Positions 41,771-51,734 of a stretch of DNA of 64,000 bases are shown here, piece by piece. The notes under the pieces are model-generated. The model was not told the DNA's origin. It made no database searches and saw only the letters and a list, made by a program, of their open reading frames with translations. Source of the DNA: Planctomycetota bacterium (GTDB taxonomy: Bacteria > Planctomycetota > Phycisphaerae > Phycisphaerales > UBA1924); the NCBI GenBank assembly GCA_014584315.1, contig JACTNA010000026.1, forward strand, positions 1 to 64,000. The letters run 5' to 3'. The translations under genes and the position numbers were made by a program. Every line of letters begins with the position of its first letter. The stretch's first letter is position 1.

Positions 41771-42744
41771 CAGAGGAGGGCGTGGGCCATGCCGTCCGCG
41801 ACCATCGCGCACAGCAGGATCGGCAGATGCACGATCGAGGCGATGAACACCGGCCGAGCGAGGTCGCGCCGGCGCGCGGCGGCCAGACGGGCGCAGAGCA
41901 TGAGGAACGCGCCGCCGGTGACGAGCGCGGCGGCCGTGTAGCCCGGTCCGAGCAGGCCCGGCATCGCCCAGGCGGGCGCGAGCGTCAGGGCGACGAGGAG
42001 CGGCGCGGTCAGGCCGATGGCGATCGCGGTGCGGTGCTCGCCGCGTTCGAGGGCCGGGAGCACGCGGTACCCGCCGCGGGCGTAGTCCTCACGGTACATC
42101 CAGCCGATGGCGAGGAAGTGGGGGAGTTGCCAGACGAACATGATGGCGAAGAGAACCAGCGCACCCGGCTCGACGAGAGGGGCGAGGCCCGGCGCGGCCG
42201 AGACGGCCGACCAGCCGATCAGCGGGGGGAGCGCGCCGGGGACCGCGCCGATGAGCGTCGATGTCGCCGTCACGGGCTTCGAGGGCGTGTACACCCAGAC
42301 GTAGAGGACAACACACGCGAGCGAGACGAGCGCGGGCACGACACCCGCGAGCACCAGCAGCGTGAGCACGCCGAGCAGCGAGAGTGCAAGTCCGGCCGTG
42401 CGAACCGAGGAGGGCGTGAGGCGCCCTTCGGGCAGCGGGCGGGTAGAAGTGCGCTGCATCAGGGCGTCGCGGTCGCGCTCCATCCACTGGTTCAGCGCGT
42501 TCGCGCCCGCGGCTGAGAGCGCCGTGCCGAGCGTCGTTCCCAGCACGAGCACGGCGAGTTCGCCGAAGGCCCAGCGGTGCCCGGCGGCGTAGCGCTCCAG
42601 GGCGCCCATGCCGAAGCCGACGAGCGACGTGATGGTCACGAGCCGGGTGATGCGCGGCTTGGTCGTCTCGACGATGGCCCGCAGACCGCGGACGGAAGCG
42701 AGTTCGCTCAGGTCCGCGGCGGGGATGGGTGTGGATCGGCTCAA
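41770..42744 (-). CDS. cyoE: Haem O synthase (protohaem IX farnesyltransferase)
   Basis: This UbiA-type membrane prenyltransferase attaches farnesyl to haem b, making haem O for terminal oxidases. The 324-residue form has the aspartate-rich motif NALNQWMERDRDALMQRTSTRPLP and the second conserved block FAIMFVWQLPHFLAIGWMYREDYARGG, with about nine membrane helices. A TTG at 42744, preceded by GGAG at 8 bases, is taken as the start. The frame is open to an ATG at 42846, which would add a basic low-complexity leader. Its stop and the next ATG overlap (TGATG). Confidence 0.93.
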   Translation of the reverse strand: MSRSTPIPAADLSELASVRGLRAIVETTKPRITRLVTITSLVGFGMGALERYAAGHRWAFGELAVLVLGTTLGTALSAAGANALNQWMERDRDALMQRTSTRPLPEGRLTPSSVRTAGLALSLLGVLTLLVLAGVVPALVSLACVVLYVWVYTPSKPVTATSTLIGAVPGALPPLIGWSAVSAAPGLAPLVEPGALVLFAIMFVWQLPHFLAIGWMYREDYARGGYRVLPALERGEHRTAIAIGLTAPLLVALTLAPAWAMPGLLGPGYTAAALVTGGAFLMLCARLAAARRRDLARPVFIASIVHLPILLCAMVADGMAHALL

Positions 42745-42959
42745 CGGGCGACTCCGTCGGTTGTGGCGGGTGAGCGAGGCCGCGGTATTTCGGGCGGACC
42801 GGAAGGGCTGCGGTCTGGCAGGAACCGAGTGTAGGCGATACCGCACAAAGCGTCAGAGACAGGTCTAGGGGTCGAGCCGAACGCCCCCCGGGGTGTCAGG
42901 GGCGGGTCCGGCCCCGGCATCCAAGCCCAAGGCACCCTGTACGAGGCTCTGCCGCCTGA

Positions 42960-42965
42960 TAGTCT
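42960..42965 (+). promoter_or_regulatory. Putative -10 (TAGTCT) of the glycosidase operon
   Basis: TAGTCT lies 29 bases before the ATG at 42995; an overlapping GATAGT at 42958 is an alternative. The divergent cyoE gene starts about 220 bases to the left, and the gap holds no other feature seen. Confidence 0.3.
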
Positions 42966-42994
42966 CCGCCTCACGACCGCTCAAGGACGATTCC

Positions 42995-45625
42995 ATGCCG
43001 CGCAAGCCGCTCTACTACACCTTCGGCAACCACATGCACTGGGTGGACATGCAGTGGCTGTGGGGGTACGACGTGCTGCCGGGGTCTGTCCGGGACATGC
43101 TGCGCCTGTGCCGCGAGACGGGGGCGCGCGGGTGCGTGAACTTCGACGGCGTCGGGTACGAGAAAATGGCGGCCGAGTGCCCGGAAGCGCTGGCCGACCT
43201 GCGCGAGGCGGTGCGGGCCGGGACGATCGAGCCCGTCGGGTGCTCCTACGGGCAGCCCTACGGCCTGTTCCAGGGCGGTGAGAGCAACGTGCGGCAGTTC
43301 ACGTTCGGGGTGCGGAGCGTGCTGCGGCTGCTGGGCGTGCGCCCGCGGACGTTCTGGGAAGAGGAGTTCTACTTCTTCCCGCAGTTGCCGCAGGTGTTGG
43401 CGTCGTGCGGGTTCACGGGGGCGAACCTGTTCTTCCAGTGGACGTGGCACACGCCAGAGGTGCCGCGCGAGCGAGCGAGCCTGATCCTGTGGGAGGGCGT
43501 GGACGGCACGCGCCTGCCGACGCTGCCGCGCAACGAGTTGAACGTGCACCAGTGGCCGGAGGACTTCAACGGGCTGCTGGAGCAGGGCCTGATCCGGGAG
43601 TTGGACTCACCGGCGATCGTGCAGTGGCTGGAGTTGATGCCGAGCCGGGACTGGATGTGCCGCAGCGAGGTGCTGCTGCCTCGGCTGAAGGAGTTGTTCG
43701 CGGATCCGCGCTTCGAACTGCGCCCGCGGACGTGCGGCGAACTGATCGCGGAGTTGCGCGACTCGCCCGGCGTCGATCCGCCCGTGCGCGCGTACACGAT
43801 GGACGACGTCTGGCACGGGATGACGCTGGGGAAGAACGGGGATCGGCACCCGCGTTCGGGCGGGTTCTGTGAACAGAGTCTGGTCGCGGCGGAAGCGATC
43901 GCCGCGCTGATGGGGCTGTTCGGCCGACCGTACCCGAGTTGGGACTTCTACCCCACGTGGGAACTGGAGGAGGCCTGGCGCGAAACGCTCGCCGCGCAGC
44001 ACCACGACAACCACGAGTGCGAGGGCCTCTGTGGGTCCATCGGCGTTGCCTCGTTCAAACGAGCGGCCGATCTGGCGCGGGGCGTCGGGGACCGTTCGAT
44101 CGAGACCCTCGCATCGCGGATGGACGCGATCGAGGGCTCGACGGTGGTGTTCAACGGATCGGGCGTTCCGCGTGACCTGCTCGTCACCACGTCGCTCGAC
44201 TCGCGCGGGGAGGTGGTAGAGAACGTGCCGGCGTTCGGATACCGGCTCGTCCCCCGGGCGACCGGGGGGAATCCGAAGGTCAGGGTCTATCGGGAGAAAG
44301 GTGCGATCGTCTTCGAGCGGGGCGGCTTCCGCGTCGAGATCGACTCCAAGCGCGGTGTGATCGCGCAGATTCGGTCGCAGCACTTCCCGGATGGAGTCCT
44401 CGCGCCCGATCGCCCGCTGTGCGCGTTCGTGACGGGGCGCGAGGGCGGCGTTGAAGCGCTCGACGACATCAGGGTCGAACTCGACGATTTTGCGGGGCGT
44501 TCCACGGCCTTCATCGCGTGCGCGAGCCGTCGCGGCGACGGCGGCGTGGGGATGCGGATCTCGCTCGCGCCGCTGCGCGACGCGGTGGATGTCGAGTTTG
44601 TCTCCGATCAGGTGCCCGAACTTGCCCCGGGGATGCACGCCGGACTCGCGACCGACTTCGCGCCCCGGTTCCGCATCGCGCAGGTCGTTCACGACTATCC
44701 GTACGGGATCGGGCGTGCGGAGGCTTCGGCGACGCGCGTGCGCAAGTATCCGACGGGCGATTGGATGACATCGCCGCAGGTCTTCGAGGAGATTCGCAGG
44801 CCGTTCACCGCCCTGCACTTCGTGGACCTGCTCGACGATCGCGGGTGCGGGCTGCTCTGCACACACTCAGGCTCGCAGCAGTGGTTCCGCACAGACGATG
44901 GCGTACGGTGCCTGCTGACGGCTCGTGACCCGTGGGACGAGCAGCGGTACTCCCGGGACATCGAGGCGGCCGTCACGATCGCGCCCCACGGGCCGATGTC
45001 CGACGCAGATCGAGCGCGTCAGACGGCGCGGTCGTGGCTGGTCGGCGTGCATCACGGCGTTCGCGGCGATCTTCCAGACGTGTTCGGACCGTTCGAGGTG
45101 TGTGGGGCGCCGTCGGTGCACGCCGAGGCCTTCCACCGCGATTCCACGAAGTCCGGCGAGCACCTGCCCGACTGGGCCGGGCATCGGATGGCGCGCGAGT
45201 CGGGCGGGGCCTGCACGCACCCGTTCGTCATTCGCCTCGTCGAGTGGGACGGCGAGCGAGCGGACGTCACGCTCAAACTTCCCGGCCCGGTCGCCCTCGC
45301 GGCCAAGACCAATCTCATGGGCGAATGCGGCGATTGGCCCGCCGGGGGTGCGCCGGCCGATGCTCCGCCGCATCTTCGCGACACCGGTTGGCTCTCAGCC
45401 GAGTCGGCGGATCCGCCCGAGTGGGCGCGAGGGGCCGCCTTCAGAGGCCGGCCGATCGAGTGGTCGCGCGTGCGCTTCGTCATGCGTCCGCGCGAGATCG
45501 CGACCGTCATGGCGGACCTGGTCATGGGGCGCAAGGAGTGGCGCGATCTCGACGCGAAGCGGGAGGTCTGGGCGACGGTGCATCGGACTTCCGGCACGCA
45601 CGACACCGAAGGAGCGCGACAGTGA
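42995..45625 (+). CDS. GH38-like alpha-mannosidase family protein
   Basis: The 876-residue product has an N-terminal domain (about 1-330) with HMHWVDMQWLWGYD (variant of the HxHxDxxWLW metal motif of GH38) and FWEEEFYFFPQLPQVLASCGFTGANLFFQWTWHTPE. AAQHHDNHECEG at about 355-366 matches the second His/Asp ligand region. Large beta-sandwich domains follow (about 380-870), as in GH38 enzymes. No signal peptide is present, so it probably acts on imported glycosides. The GTG of the kinase gene overlaps its stop by 4 bases. The sugar specificity cannot be read. Confidence 0.8.
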   Translation: MPRKPLYYTFGNHMHWVDMQWLWGYDVLPGSVRDMLRLCRETGARGCVNFDGVGYEKMAAECPEALADLREAVRAGTIEPVGCSYGQPYGLFQGGESNVRQFTFGVRSVLRLLGVRPRTFWEEEFYFFPQLPQVLASCGFTGANLFFQWTWHTPEVPRERASLILWEGVDGTRLPTLPRNELNVHQWPEDFNGLLEQGLIRELDSPAIVQWLELMPSRDWMCRSEVLLPRLKELFADPRFELRPRTCGELIAELRDSPGVDPPVRAYTMDDVWHGMTLGKNGDRHPRSGGFCEQSLVAAEAIAALMGLFGRPYPSWDFYPTWELEEAWRETLAAQHHDNHECEGLCGSIGVASFKRAADLARGVGDRSIETLASRMDAIEGSTVVFNGSGVPRDLLVTTSLDSRGEVVENVPAFGYRLVPRATGGNPKVRVYREKGAIVFERGGFRVEIDSKRGVIAQIRSQHFPDGVLAPDRPLCAFVTGREGGVEALDDIRVELDDFAGRSTAFIACASRRGDGGVGMRISLAPLRDAVDVEFVSDQVPELAPGMHAGLATDFAPRFRIAQVVHDYPYGIGRAEASATRVRKYPTGDWMTSPQVFEEIRRPFTALHFVDLLDDRGCGLLCTHSGSQQWFRTDDGVRCLLTARDPWDEQRYSRDIEAAVTIAPHGPMSDADRARQTARSWLVGVHHGVRGDLPDVFGPFEVCGAPSVHAEAFHRDSTKSGEHLPDWAGHRMARESGGACTHPFVIRLVEWDGERADVTLKLPGPVALAAKTNLMGECGDWPAGGAPADAPPHLRDTGWLSAESADPPEWARGAAFRGRPIEWSRVRFVMRPREIATVMADLVMGRKEWRDLDAKREVWATVHRTSGTHDTEGARQ

Positions 45626-46566
45626 GCGGGACCGTCTGCGTCGTCGGCTCGATCAACATGGATCTTGTGGTGCGCACGCCTCGACTGCCCGCGCCCGGAG
45701 AGACGATCCTGGGCGGGCCGTTCGAGACCTTCCCCGGCGGCAAGGGGGCGAATCAGGCCGTCGCCGCGGCGCGCATGGGGGCGAGGGTGTCGATGGTCGG
45801 GCGCATCGGCGCGGACGACTACGGCCAGACACTCCGGGCCTTGCTCGTTCGCGAGGGTGTGGACGCCACGGCGATCCGCGCCACGGCCGGCACAGCGACC
45901 GGCGTCGGCGTCATTCTCGTGGACGAGCGCACCGGCGAGAACACGATCGTCGTCGCGCCGGGGGCGAACGCGAGGCTGACCCCCGACGACGTCGAGACCG
46001 TCGCGGGGCTGGTGCGTTCCGCGGCCGTGCTGCTCGTGCAACTCGAGACACCGTTCGGGACCGTGGCGACGGCGATCCGCATCGCGCGCAGTGCGGGGCG
46101 GCGCGTGGTGCTGAACGCTGCGCCCGCGGCGGCCGTGCCCGAGGAGATGCTCCGACAGGCCGACCTGCTCATCGCGAATCGCGGCGAGGCAGCGCTGCTG
46201 ACGGACGGCGCGGAAGATGACGATCCTCAGGCCCTGGCACGCGAGGCGTTGCGCCTCGGATCGGCGGCCGTGGTGGTCACGGCCGGTCCGGACGGCGCGT
46301 GCCTGGCCACGAGTGAGGCATCGCTGCGCGTGCCTTCGATCCCGGTGCGCGCTGTGGACTCGACCGCGGCGGGGGATGCGTTCTGCGGAGCGGTCGCGGC
46401 GTGGATGGCCGCGGGGCGACCGACGGAGGAGGCGGTCCGAGCCGGGTGCGTGGCCGGCGCGCTCGCGGCCACGCGGGCGGGCGCGATACCGTCGCTGCCC
46501 ACGCGCGCCGAGGTGGAGGAGCGGCTGTGCGTTGCGCAGGCCGCGGACGGGGAGGCGCGACCGTGA
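45622..46566 (+). CDS. PfkB/ribokinase-family sugar kinase
   Basis: The 314-residue product begins VCVVGSINMDLVVRTPRLPAPGETILG. It has the first PfkB signature FPGGKGANQAVAAARMGA and the second, VDSTAAGDAFCGAV, with the catalytic Asp and the anion hole. It resembles ribokinase most, but relatives phosphorylate other sugars, and the glycosidase context suggests a released hexose or pentose. AAGGAG is 7 bases before the GTG, which overlaps the preceding stop (GTGA). Its own stop overlaps the next start in the same way. Confidence 0.92.
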   Translation: MSGTVCVVGSINMDLVVRTPRLPAPGETILGGPFETFPGGKGANQAVAAARMGARVSMVGRIGADDYGQTLRALLVREGVDATAIRATAGTATGVGVILVDERTGENTIVVAPGANARLTPDDVETVAGLVRSAAVLLVQLETPFGTVATAIRIARSAGRRVVLNAAPAAAVPEEMLRQADLLIANRGEAALLTDGAEDDDPQALAREALRLGSAAVVVTAGPDGACLATSEASLRVPSIPVRAVDSTAAGDAFCGAVAAWMAAGRPTEEAVRAGCVAGALAATRAGAIPSLPTRAEVEERLCVAQAADGEARP

Positions 46567-47765
46567 CGAGCGAGCGCGCGCCGGGCGCGGGATTCATCGA
46601 GCACATCCCGGGCGCTGCGCCGGTCGTTCGACCGGAGCGGCACCCGCGGGCGAAGGGCGTGGGCGTGCTCGGGCTGCACGAGGGGCGGACGCTGCTGATC
46701 GCGCTCGAGTCGCGGTGCGCGTTCGCTCGTGCGGTCGCCGGGTGCGACACGAACACCGCCAAGATCGAATCCTCGCGCCGCGAACTTCCCGGGTTGTTCT
46801 ACACCGATGACTACGAGGCCATGCTCGCGCGTCCCGACGTGGAGATCGTGGCGGTCTACACGCCGGACCACCTGCACGCCGATCACGTCGAGCGGGCGTT
46901 CGAGGCGGGCAAGGACGTGCTCTGCACCAAACCGCTGACGAACTCGCTCGAGGGAGCGCGGCGCATCCTCGAGTCGGGGCGGCGGACGGGCCGGCGGCTG
47001 CTGGTCGGGCAGAGCACACGGTTCTTCGAGCCGTTCCGGCGCCAGCGTGCCGCGCTCGAACGCGGCGAGTTCGGCGGACTCGACGGCGTCGAGATGGTGG
47101 ACGCGCACTACATCCACCGCATGGACTGGTATTACCGCAAAAGCCCGTGGGCAGCGACGGAGACCGACTGGGTGTTCCTGGGGCTGAGCCACCCGGTCGA
47201 TCTCGTGCGCTGGTATCTCGGGCGCATCCGCACCGTGCACGCGCTCGGCATCGTGTCGGCCATGGGGCGTTCCTTCGGCGTGCAAGGGCGCGATGCGTAC
47301 ATCGTCAACATGCTCGCCGAGGACGGGCGGATCGCGCGCGTCATGGGCCACTACGGCTGCCACGAGTTGCCGACGGCGCGCAACTGCATCGAGTGTCTTG
47401 TCTTCGCCTCGGGCGGGACGAGCCTCGCCCAGTACCACGACATGCGGTACCTCCACACGGGTGGTGCCGCACCGAGCGAGGGCGGGGCGGCGTTCCGGCC
47501 GGGGACGCACGCCGAGATCGTCGAGGACTATCTCTACGCCGGGCGGCACTACTACTTCAACAGCGAGGTGCACGGGATGCACTACGGCGAGTTCGCCAAC
47601 TACGCCGACCACCTCGCTTCGGGGCTGATCGCGGGCGAGCCTCGATCGCCGGGCCTGGAGGAGGGGGTCGAGACCGTGTGCGTCATGGAGGCGATCCGCC
47701 GGTCGGCCGAGAGCGGCGGTCCGGTTGAGATCGGGCCGCTGCTGGAACGCGTCGGCCTGGCCTGA
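46563..47765 (+). CDS. Gfo/Idh/MocA-family NAD(P)-dependent oxidoreductase
   Basis: The 400-residue product has an N-terminal Rossmann region (KGVGVLGLHEGRTLLIALESR, then YTPDHLHADHVERAFEAGKDVLCTKPLTNSLEGA, about 100-135) with the family lysine in the TKP motif. The C-terminal alpha/beta domain includes ETDWVFLGLSHPVDLVRWYLG with the conserved His/Asp. Members oxidise or reduce sugars or inositols with NAD(P). It is the last gene of the overlapping GH38-PfkB operon and presumably processes the liberated sugar. The GTG start overlaps the kinase stop by 4 bases. Confidence 0.9.
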   Translation: MTSERAPGAGFIEHIPGAAPVVRPERHPRAKGVGVLGLHEGRTLLIALESRCAFARAVAGCDTNTAKIESSRRELPGLFYTDDYEAMLARPDVEIVAVYTPDHLHADHVERAFEAGKDVLCTKPLTNSLEGARRILESGRRTGRRLLVGQSTRFFEPFRRQRAALERGEFGGLDGVEMVDAHYIHRMDWYYRKSPWAATETDWVFLGLSHPVDLVRWYLGRIRTVHALGIVSAMGRSFGVQGRDAYIVNMLAEDGRIARVMGHYGCHELPTARNCIECLVFASGGTSLAQYHDMRYLHTGGAAPSEGGAAFRPGTHAEIVEDYLYAGRHYYFNSEVHGMHYGEFANYADHLASGLIAGEPRSPGLEEGVETVCVMEAIRRSAESGGPVEIGPLLERVGLA

Positions 47766-47789
47766 CACCCGCTCCCGGGCGGCCAACGA

Positions 47790-50700
47790 TTGCCCGTGTC
47801 CGAGGCTGTCGACAACGTGAGGCGGCTGCTCCCGTCGTGCATGGCGACGGATCGAGATCGGATCGCGCGCCGGCTGCGGGCGGCGGACCACGCGGGTCGG
47901 GGAGATGAAATCCGTTTGTTGCGCGAGCAGGCGGAGCGGTCCTCCCGGCGGGCCGCGGCGCGGACGGGCCGCATCCGCGACATCGACTACCCGCCGGAAC
48001 TGCCGATCGTCGCCGAGCGGGAGCGGATCCTCGCCGCGATCCGCGAGCACCAGGCGGTGGTCGTGTGCGGCGAGACAGGCTCGGGCAAGAGCACGCAACT
48101 GCCCAAGTTCTGCCTGGAACTGGGGCGCGGCGCGACGGGCATGATCGGGCACACGCAGCCGCGCCGCGTCGCCGCCCGGAGCATCGCGGCGAGGGTGGCG
48201 ACGGAACTGCGCGTGCCGCTGGGGAAGGCGGTCGGCCACAAGGTCCGGTTCAACGACCGCACCTCGCCGGACACGCTGGTCAAGGTGATGACGGACGGCG
48301 TGCTGCTCGCCGAAACGCAGAGCGACCGCAGGCTGCTCGCCTACGACACGATCATCATCGACGAGGCCCATGAGCGCAGCCTGAACGTCGACTTCCTGCT
48401 CGGGTACCTGCGTCAACTGCTGCCCAGGCGGCACGACCTGAAGGTGATCGTGACGTCGGCGACGATCGATCCCGAGCGCTTCAGCCGCCACTTCGGCGGG
48501 TGTCCGATCGTCGAAGTCTCGGGGCGGACGTTCCCGGTCGAGGTCCGGCACGCGCCGCCGGATGCCGCGGACTCGTCGATGGGCGACGCGATCGTTGCCG
48601 CGCTGCTCGGCCTCGAGGCCGAAGGCCCCGGCGACGTGCTCGTGTTCCTGCCGGGTGAGCGCGAGATCCGCGAGGCGGCCGAGGCGTTGCGTGCCGCGCC
48701 GGGCGCGGACGGGCGGGAGGTGCTCCCGCTCTACGCGAGGCTCTCGGCGGAGGAGCAGGATCGCGTGTTCCGGGCGCACGACGGGCGGCGCGTCATCCTG
48801 GCGACGAACGTGGCCGAGACGTCGCTCACAGTGCCGGGAGTCCGGTTCGTGATCGATACGGGCGTCGCGCGGATCAACCGCTACAGCCCACGCTCACGCA
48901 TCCAGCGGCTGGAGGTCGAGCCGATTTCGCGGGCGTCCGCGGACCAGCGTGCCGGGCGGTGCGGACGCGTGCGCGAGGGCATCTGCGTTCGCCTGTACAG
49001 CGAGAGCGACTACGAGTCGCGCCCCCGGTTCACCGATCCCGAGATCCTGCGGACAAACCTCGCGGGGGTCATCCTGCAGATGGCCGCGCTGCGGCTGGGC
49101 GAGGTCGAGCGCTTCCCGTTCGTCGAGGCGCCTTCGGCGCGCATGATCCGCGACGGACGCGACACGCTGGTCGAACTGGGCGCGATGGGGCCGGACGGCG
49201 GGCTGACCGAGATCGGCCGTCGGCTCGCGAGGCTGCCTGTCGATCCGCGGCTCGGGCGGATGCTCCTGGCGGCGGAGCGGGAGGGTTCGCTTCGCGAGGC
49301 GTTGATCATCGTCGCGGGCCTGACGGTGCGCGATCCGCGCGACAGGCCGATCGACAAGCGCGACGAAGCGGACGCGGCCCACCGGGCGATCGCCGATCCG
49401 CGGTCGGACTTCCTCACGCTCGTGCGCGTGTGGGAGGAGTTCCACAAGGCCGCGCGGGAGATGTCGCGCCGGGGCCTGCAGGGGTGGTGCCGGGAGCGGT
49501 TCCTGTCGCACGCGAGGATGCGCGAGTGGCAGGACGTCCATCACCAGTTGCACGCGATGGCGACCGAACTCGGGATGAGGGTCAACGCCTCGCCGCCGCA
49601 CGAGGACCGCGTGCATCGCGCGCTGCTCACGGGGCTGCTGGTGCACGCGGGCCGGCTGCGCGAGCGGCACGAGTACGAGGGACCGAGCGGGGCGAGGTTC
49701 AGGATCCACCCCGGCTCGGTGCTGCACGGGCGCGATCCGCCCTGGGTCGTCGGGGCCGAACTGGTGCAGACCACGCGCCTCTACGCGCGGATGGTCGCGC
49801 CCGTGCGGGCGTCGTGGCTGGAGCGGCTCGGGTCGCACCTGCTGTCGAGGGCGTTTTCCGAGCCGCGGTGGGACGCGCGACGAGAGCGTGCGATCGCGTT
49901 CGAGACGGTCTCGCTGCTGGGATTGCCGGTGGTCGATCGGCGTCGCGTTGATTTCGGTGGCGTGAATCCGGCGGAGGCCCGGGCGCTCTTCATCCACCAC
50001 GCGCTGGTCGAGGGCGGGCACGCGAGCGACGCCGGGTTCGAGCGGCACAACCGGGGCGTGGTCGAGCGGGTGCGCACGCTGGGCGCGAAACTCCGCCGGG
50101 ATGAGAGCGTGGCGCAGGTCCAACGCCGATTCGAGTTCTTCGATCGCAGGCTCCCGGCGGGCGTCTGGACCGGGCGCGCGTTCGAGGCATGGCGCCTGCG
50201 GGCCGAGCGCGACAACCCGCGCCTGCTTTTCCTCGACGAGCGTGAACTCGCCGGACCGCTCGCGGACGCGGCGTCTGCGGCGTCGTTTCCCGACACGGTG
50301 CGCGTCGACGGCGTGGACCTGCCCATCGCGTACTCGCACGATCCCGGGGCGGATACGGACGGCGTGACCTTGACCGTGCCGCTCGGCGCGGCGTGGTCGC
50401 TGACGCAGGCGGTCGTGGACTGGGCCGTACCGGGGCACGTGCGCGACGCGGCCGTCGCACTCGTGCGGACGCTCCCGCGGGCGGCACGGCGTTCGCTCGG
50501 CCCCGCGCCCGACATCGCGGATTCGTTCCTGGCGTCGTCGCCCGATCGTTCCCGCCCGCTGGTCGAGGGGCTTGCCGCGTTCATCAGCCGCACGCGAGGC
50601 GTGACCGTGCGTCCCGGCGATTTCGCGCCCGATGCCGTGCCGGATCACCTTCGAGCGCGCGTTGTGGTGGTTGACGAAGCGGGGCGTGCGGTGACCTCGG

Positions 50701-51662
50701 GTCGCGGCGTCGCTCTCGTGCGCGCGTCGATCCGCGGCGACCTGGCGTGTGCGCTCCGCACCGTCCACAGCGACTTCAACCGTGCTCCGATCGCGGACTG
50801 GACGGTCGGAAACCCGCCGGAAAGCGTGATGATTTCGCTCGGGGGCGCGAGCGTGCGCGGATGGCCGGCACTGACCGAGGAAGGACACACCGCGGCGATT
50901 CGGCTGTTCGCCACGCGCGACGAGGCGGAAGCGGCGTGGCCGATCGGCGTTCGGCGGCTCCTCCGCGTTCGGCTCGACGGCGAGTTGCGTGCACTCATCA
51001 CGCACCTGCCGGGCATCGAACGGCTGAGGCTGCTGTACGCCCCGCTGGGGAAGGCGGACGCGCTGCACGACGACCTGGCCTTGATGGCCGTCGAGCGAGC
51101 CTGCCCCGAAGCGCTCTCGTCGATCCGCACGTCCGCGGCGTTCGAGCGTGCCGCGGCGGACACGTGGGGTCGGCTTTCGCCCGCGCTCGTGGAGGCGTCG
51201 GGTGTCGCGGAGAGGACGCTCGAGGCCGTGCAGCGCGTGCGTCTGCTGATCGAAGCCAATCCGGACCTGCTGCACGGCGAGTCGGGCGAGGACATCACCT
51301 CCCAGTTGGGGCACCTGCTGCCCGCCGGGTTTCTCGCGTCGACGCCGGGCGACCGTCTGCGGCACTATCCGCGCTACCTCGGGGCGCTGGAGGCTCGGCT
51401 GCGCCGCCTCGCGGAGGGGCGTGCCGGCGGCGAGCGGGCCGCGCTCGACACGGTCGCGCCGGCGTGGTGGCGGTACCTCGACGCCGGAGAGCGGCTCGAC
51501 TCGTGCCCGCCGGCGGCGCGGGATGAACTCGACACATACAGGTGGATGGTCGAGGAACTCCGGGTCTCTGTGTTCGCGCAGGGGCTTGGCACGGCGCAGC
51601 CGGTTTCCGCAAGGCGGATCGCCGAGCAGTGGGGGCGTGTGCAGGCCGCGATGGCCGGGTGA
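47790..51662 (+). CDS. hrpA: ATP-dependent RNA helicase HrpA
   Basis: This 1290-residue DEAH-box helicase has motif I GETGSGKSTQLPKF (about 93), motif II DEAH, motif III VTSATID, the QRAGRCGR motif VI and the HA2/OB modules. A long C-terminal region (DUF3418-type, about 620-1290) follows. Its length is that of E. coli HrpA (1300). HrpA acts on mRNA and rescues collided ribosomes in E. coli. The N-terminal LPSCMATDRDRIARRLRA aligns with the E. coli N-terminus, which favours the TTG at 47790 or the GTG at 47796 over the ATG at 47841. Confidence 0.95.
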   Translation: MPVSEAVDNVRRLLPSCMATDRDRIARRLRAADHAGRGDEIRLLREQAERSSRRAAARTGRIRDIDYPPELPIVAERERILAAIREHQAVVVCGETGSGKSTQLPKFCLELGRGATGMIGHTQPRRVAARSIAARVATELRVPLGKAVGHKVRFNDRTSPDTLVKVMTDGVLLAETQSDRRLLAYDTIIIDEAHERSLNVDFLLGYLRQLLPRRHDLKVIVTSATIDPERFSRHFGGCPIVEVSGRTFPVEVRHAPPDAADSSMGDAIVAALLGLEAEGPGDVLVFLPGEREIREAAEALRAAPGADGREVLPLYARLSAEEQDRVFRAHDGRRVILATNVAETSLTVPGVRFVIDTGVARINRYSPRSRIQRLEVEPISRASADQRAGRCGRVREGICVRLYSESDYESRPRFTDPEILRTNLAGVILQMAALRLGEVERFPFVEAPSARMIRDGRDTLVELGAMGPDGGLTEIGRRLARLPVDPRLGRMLLAAEREGSLREALIIVAGLTVRDPRDRPIDKRDEADAAHRAIADPRSDFLTLVRVWEEFHKAAREMSRRGLQGWCRERFLSHARMREWQDVHHQLHAMATELGMRVNASPPHEDRVHRALLTGLLVHAGRLRERHEYEGPSGARFRIHPGSVLHGRDPPWVVGAELVQTTRLYARMVAPVRASWLERLGSHLLSRAFSEPRWDARRERAIAFETVSLLGLPVVDRRRVDFGGVNPAEARALFIHHALVEGGHASDAGFERHNRGVVERVRTLGAKLRRDESVAQVQRRFEFFDRRLPAGVWTGRAFEAWRLRAERDNPRLLFLDERELAGPLADAASAASFPDTVRVDGVDLPIAYSHDPGADTDGVTLTVPLGAAWSLTQAVVDWAVPGHVRDAAVALVRTLPRAARRSLGPAPDIADSFLASSPDRSRPLVEGLAAFISRTRGVTVRPGDFAPDAVPDHLRARVVVVDEAGRAVTSGRGVALVRASIRGDLACALRTVHSDFNRAPIADWTVGNPPESVMISLGGASVRGWPALTEEGHTAAIRLFATRDEAEAAWPIGVRRLLRVRLDGELRALITHLPGIERLRLLYAPLGKADALHDDLALMAVERACPEALSSIRTSAAFERAAADTWGRLSPALVEASGVAERTLEAVQRVRLLIEANPDLLHGESGEDITSQLGHLLPAGFLASTPGDRLRHYPRYLGALEARLRRLAEGRAGGERAALDTVAPAWWRYLDAGERLDSCPPAARDELDTYRWMVEELRVSVFAQGLGTAQPVSARRIAEQWGRVQAAMAG

Positions 51663-51683
51663 GACGCGGCGCGGCGGGCACAG

Positions 51684-51689
51684 TATCCT
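51684..51689 (+). promoter_or_regulatory. Putative -10 (TATCCT) of pntAB
   Basis: TATCCT lies 45 bases before the GTG of pntA at 51735, giving a leader of about 40 bases that contains GGAGAAG close to the start. Confidence 0.35.
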
Positions 51690-51734
51690 TCCGCCTCCCG
51701 CCCCGGGCGGGCCACGTGATCGGAGAAGCGGACC

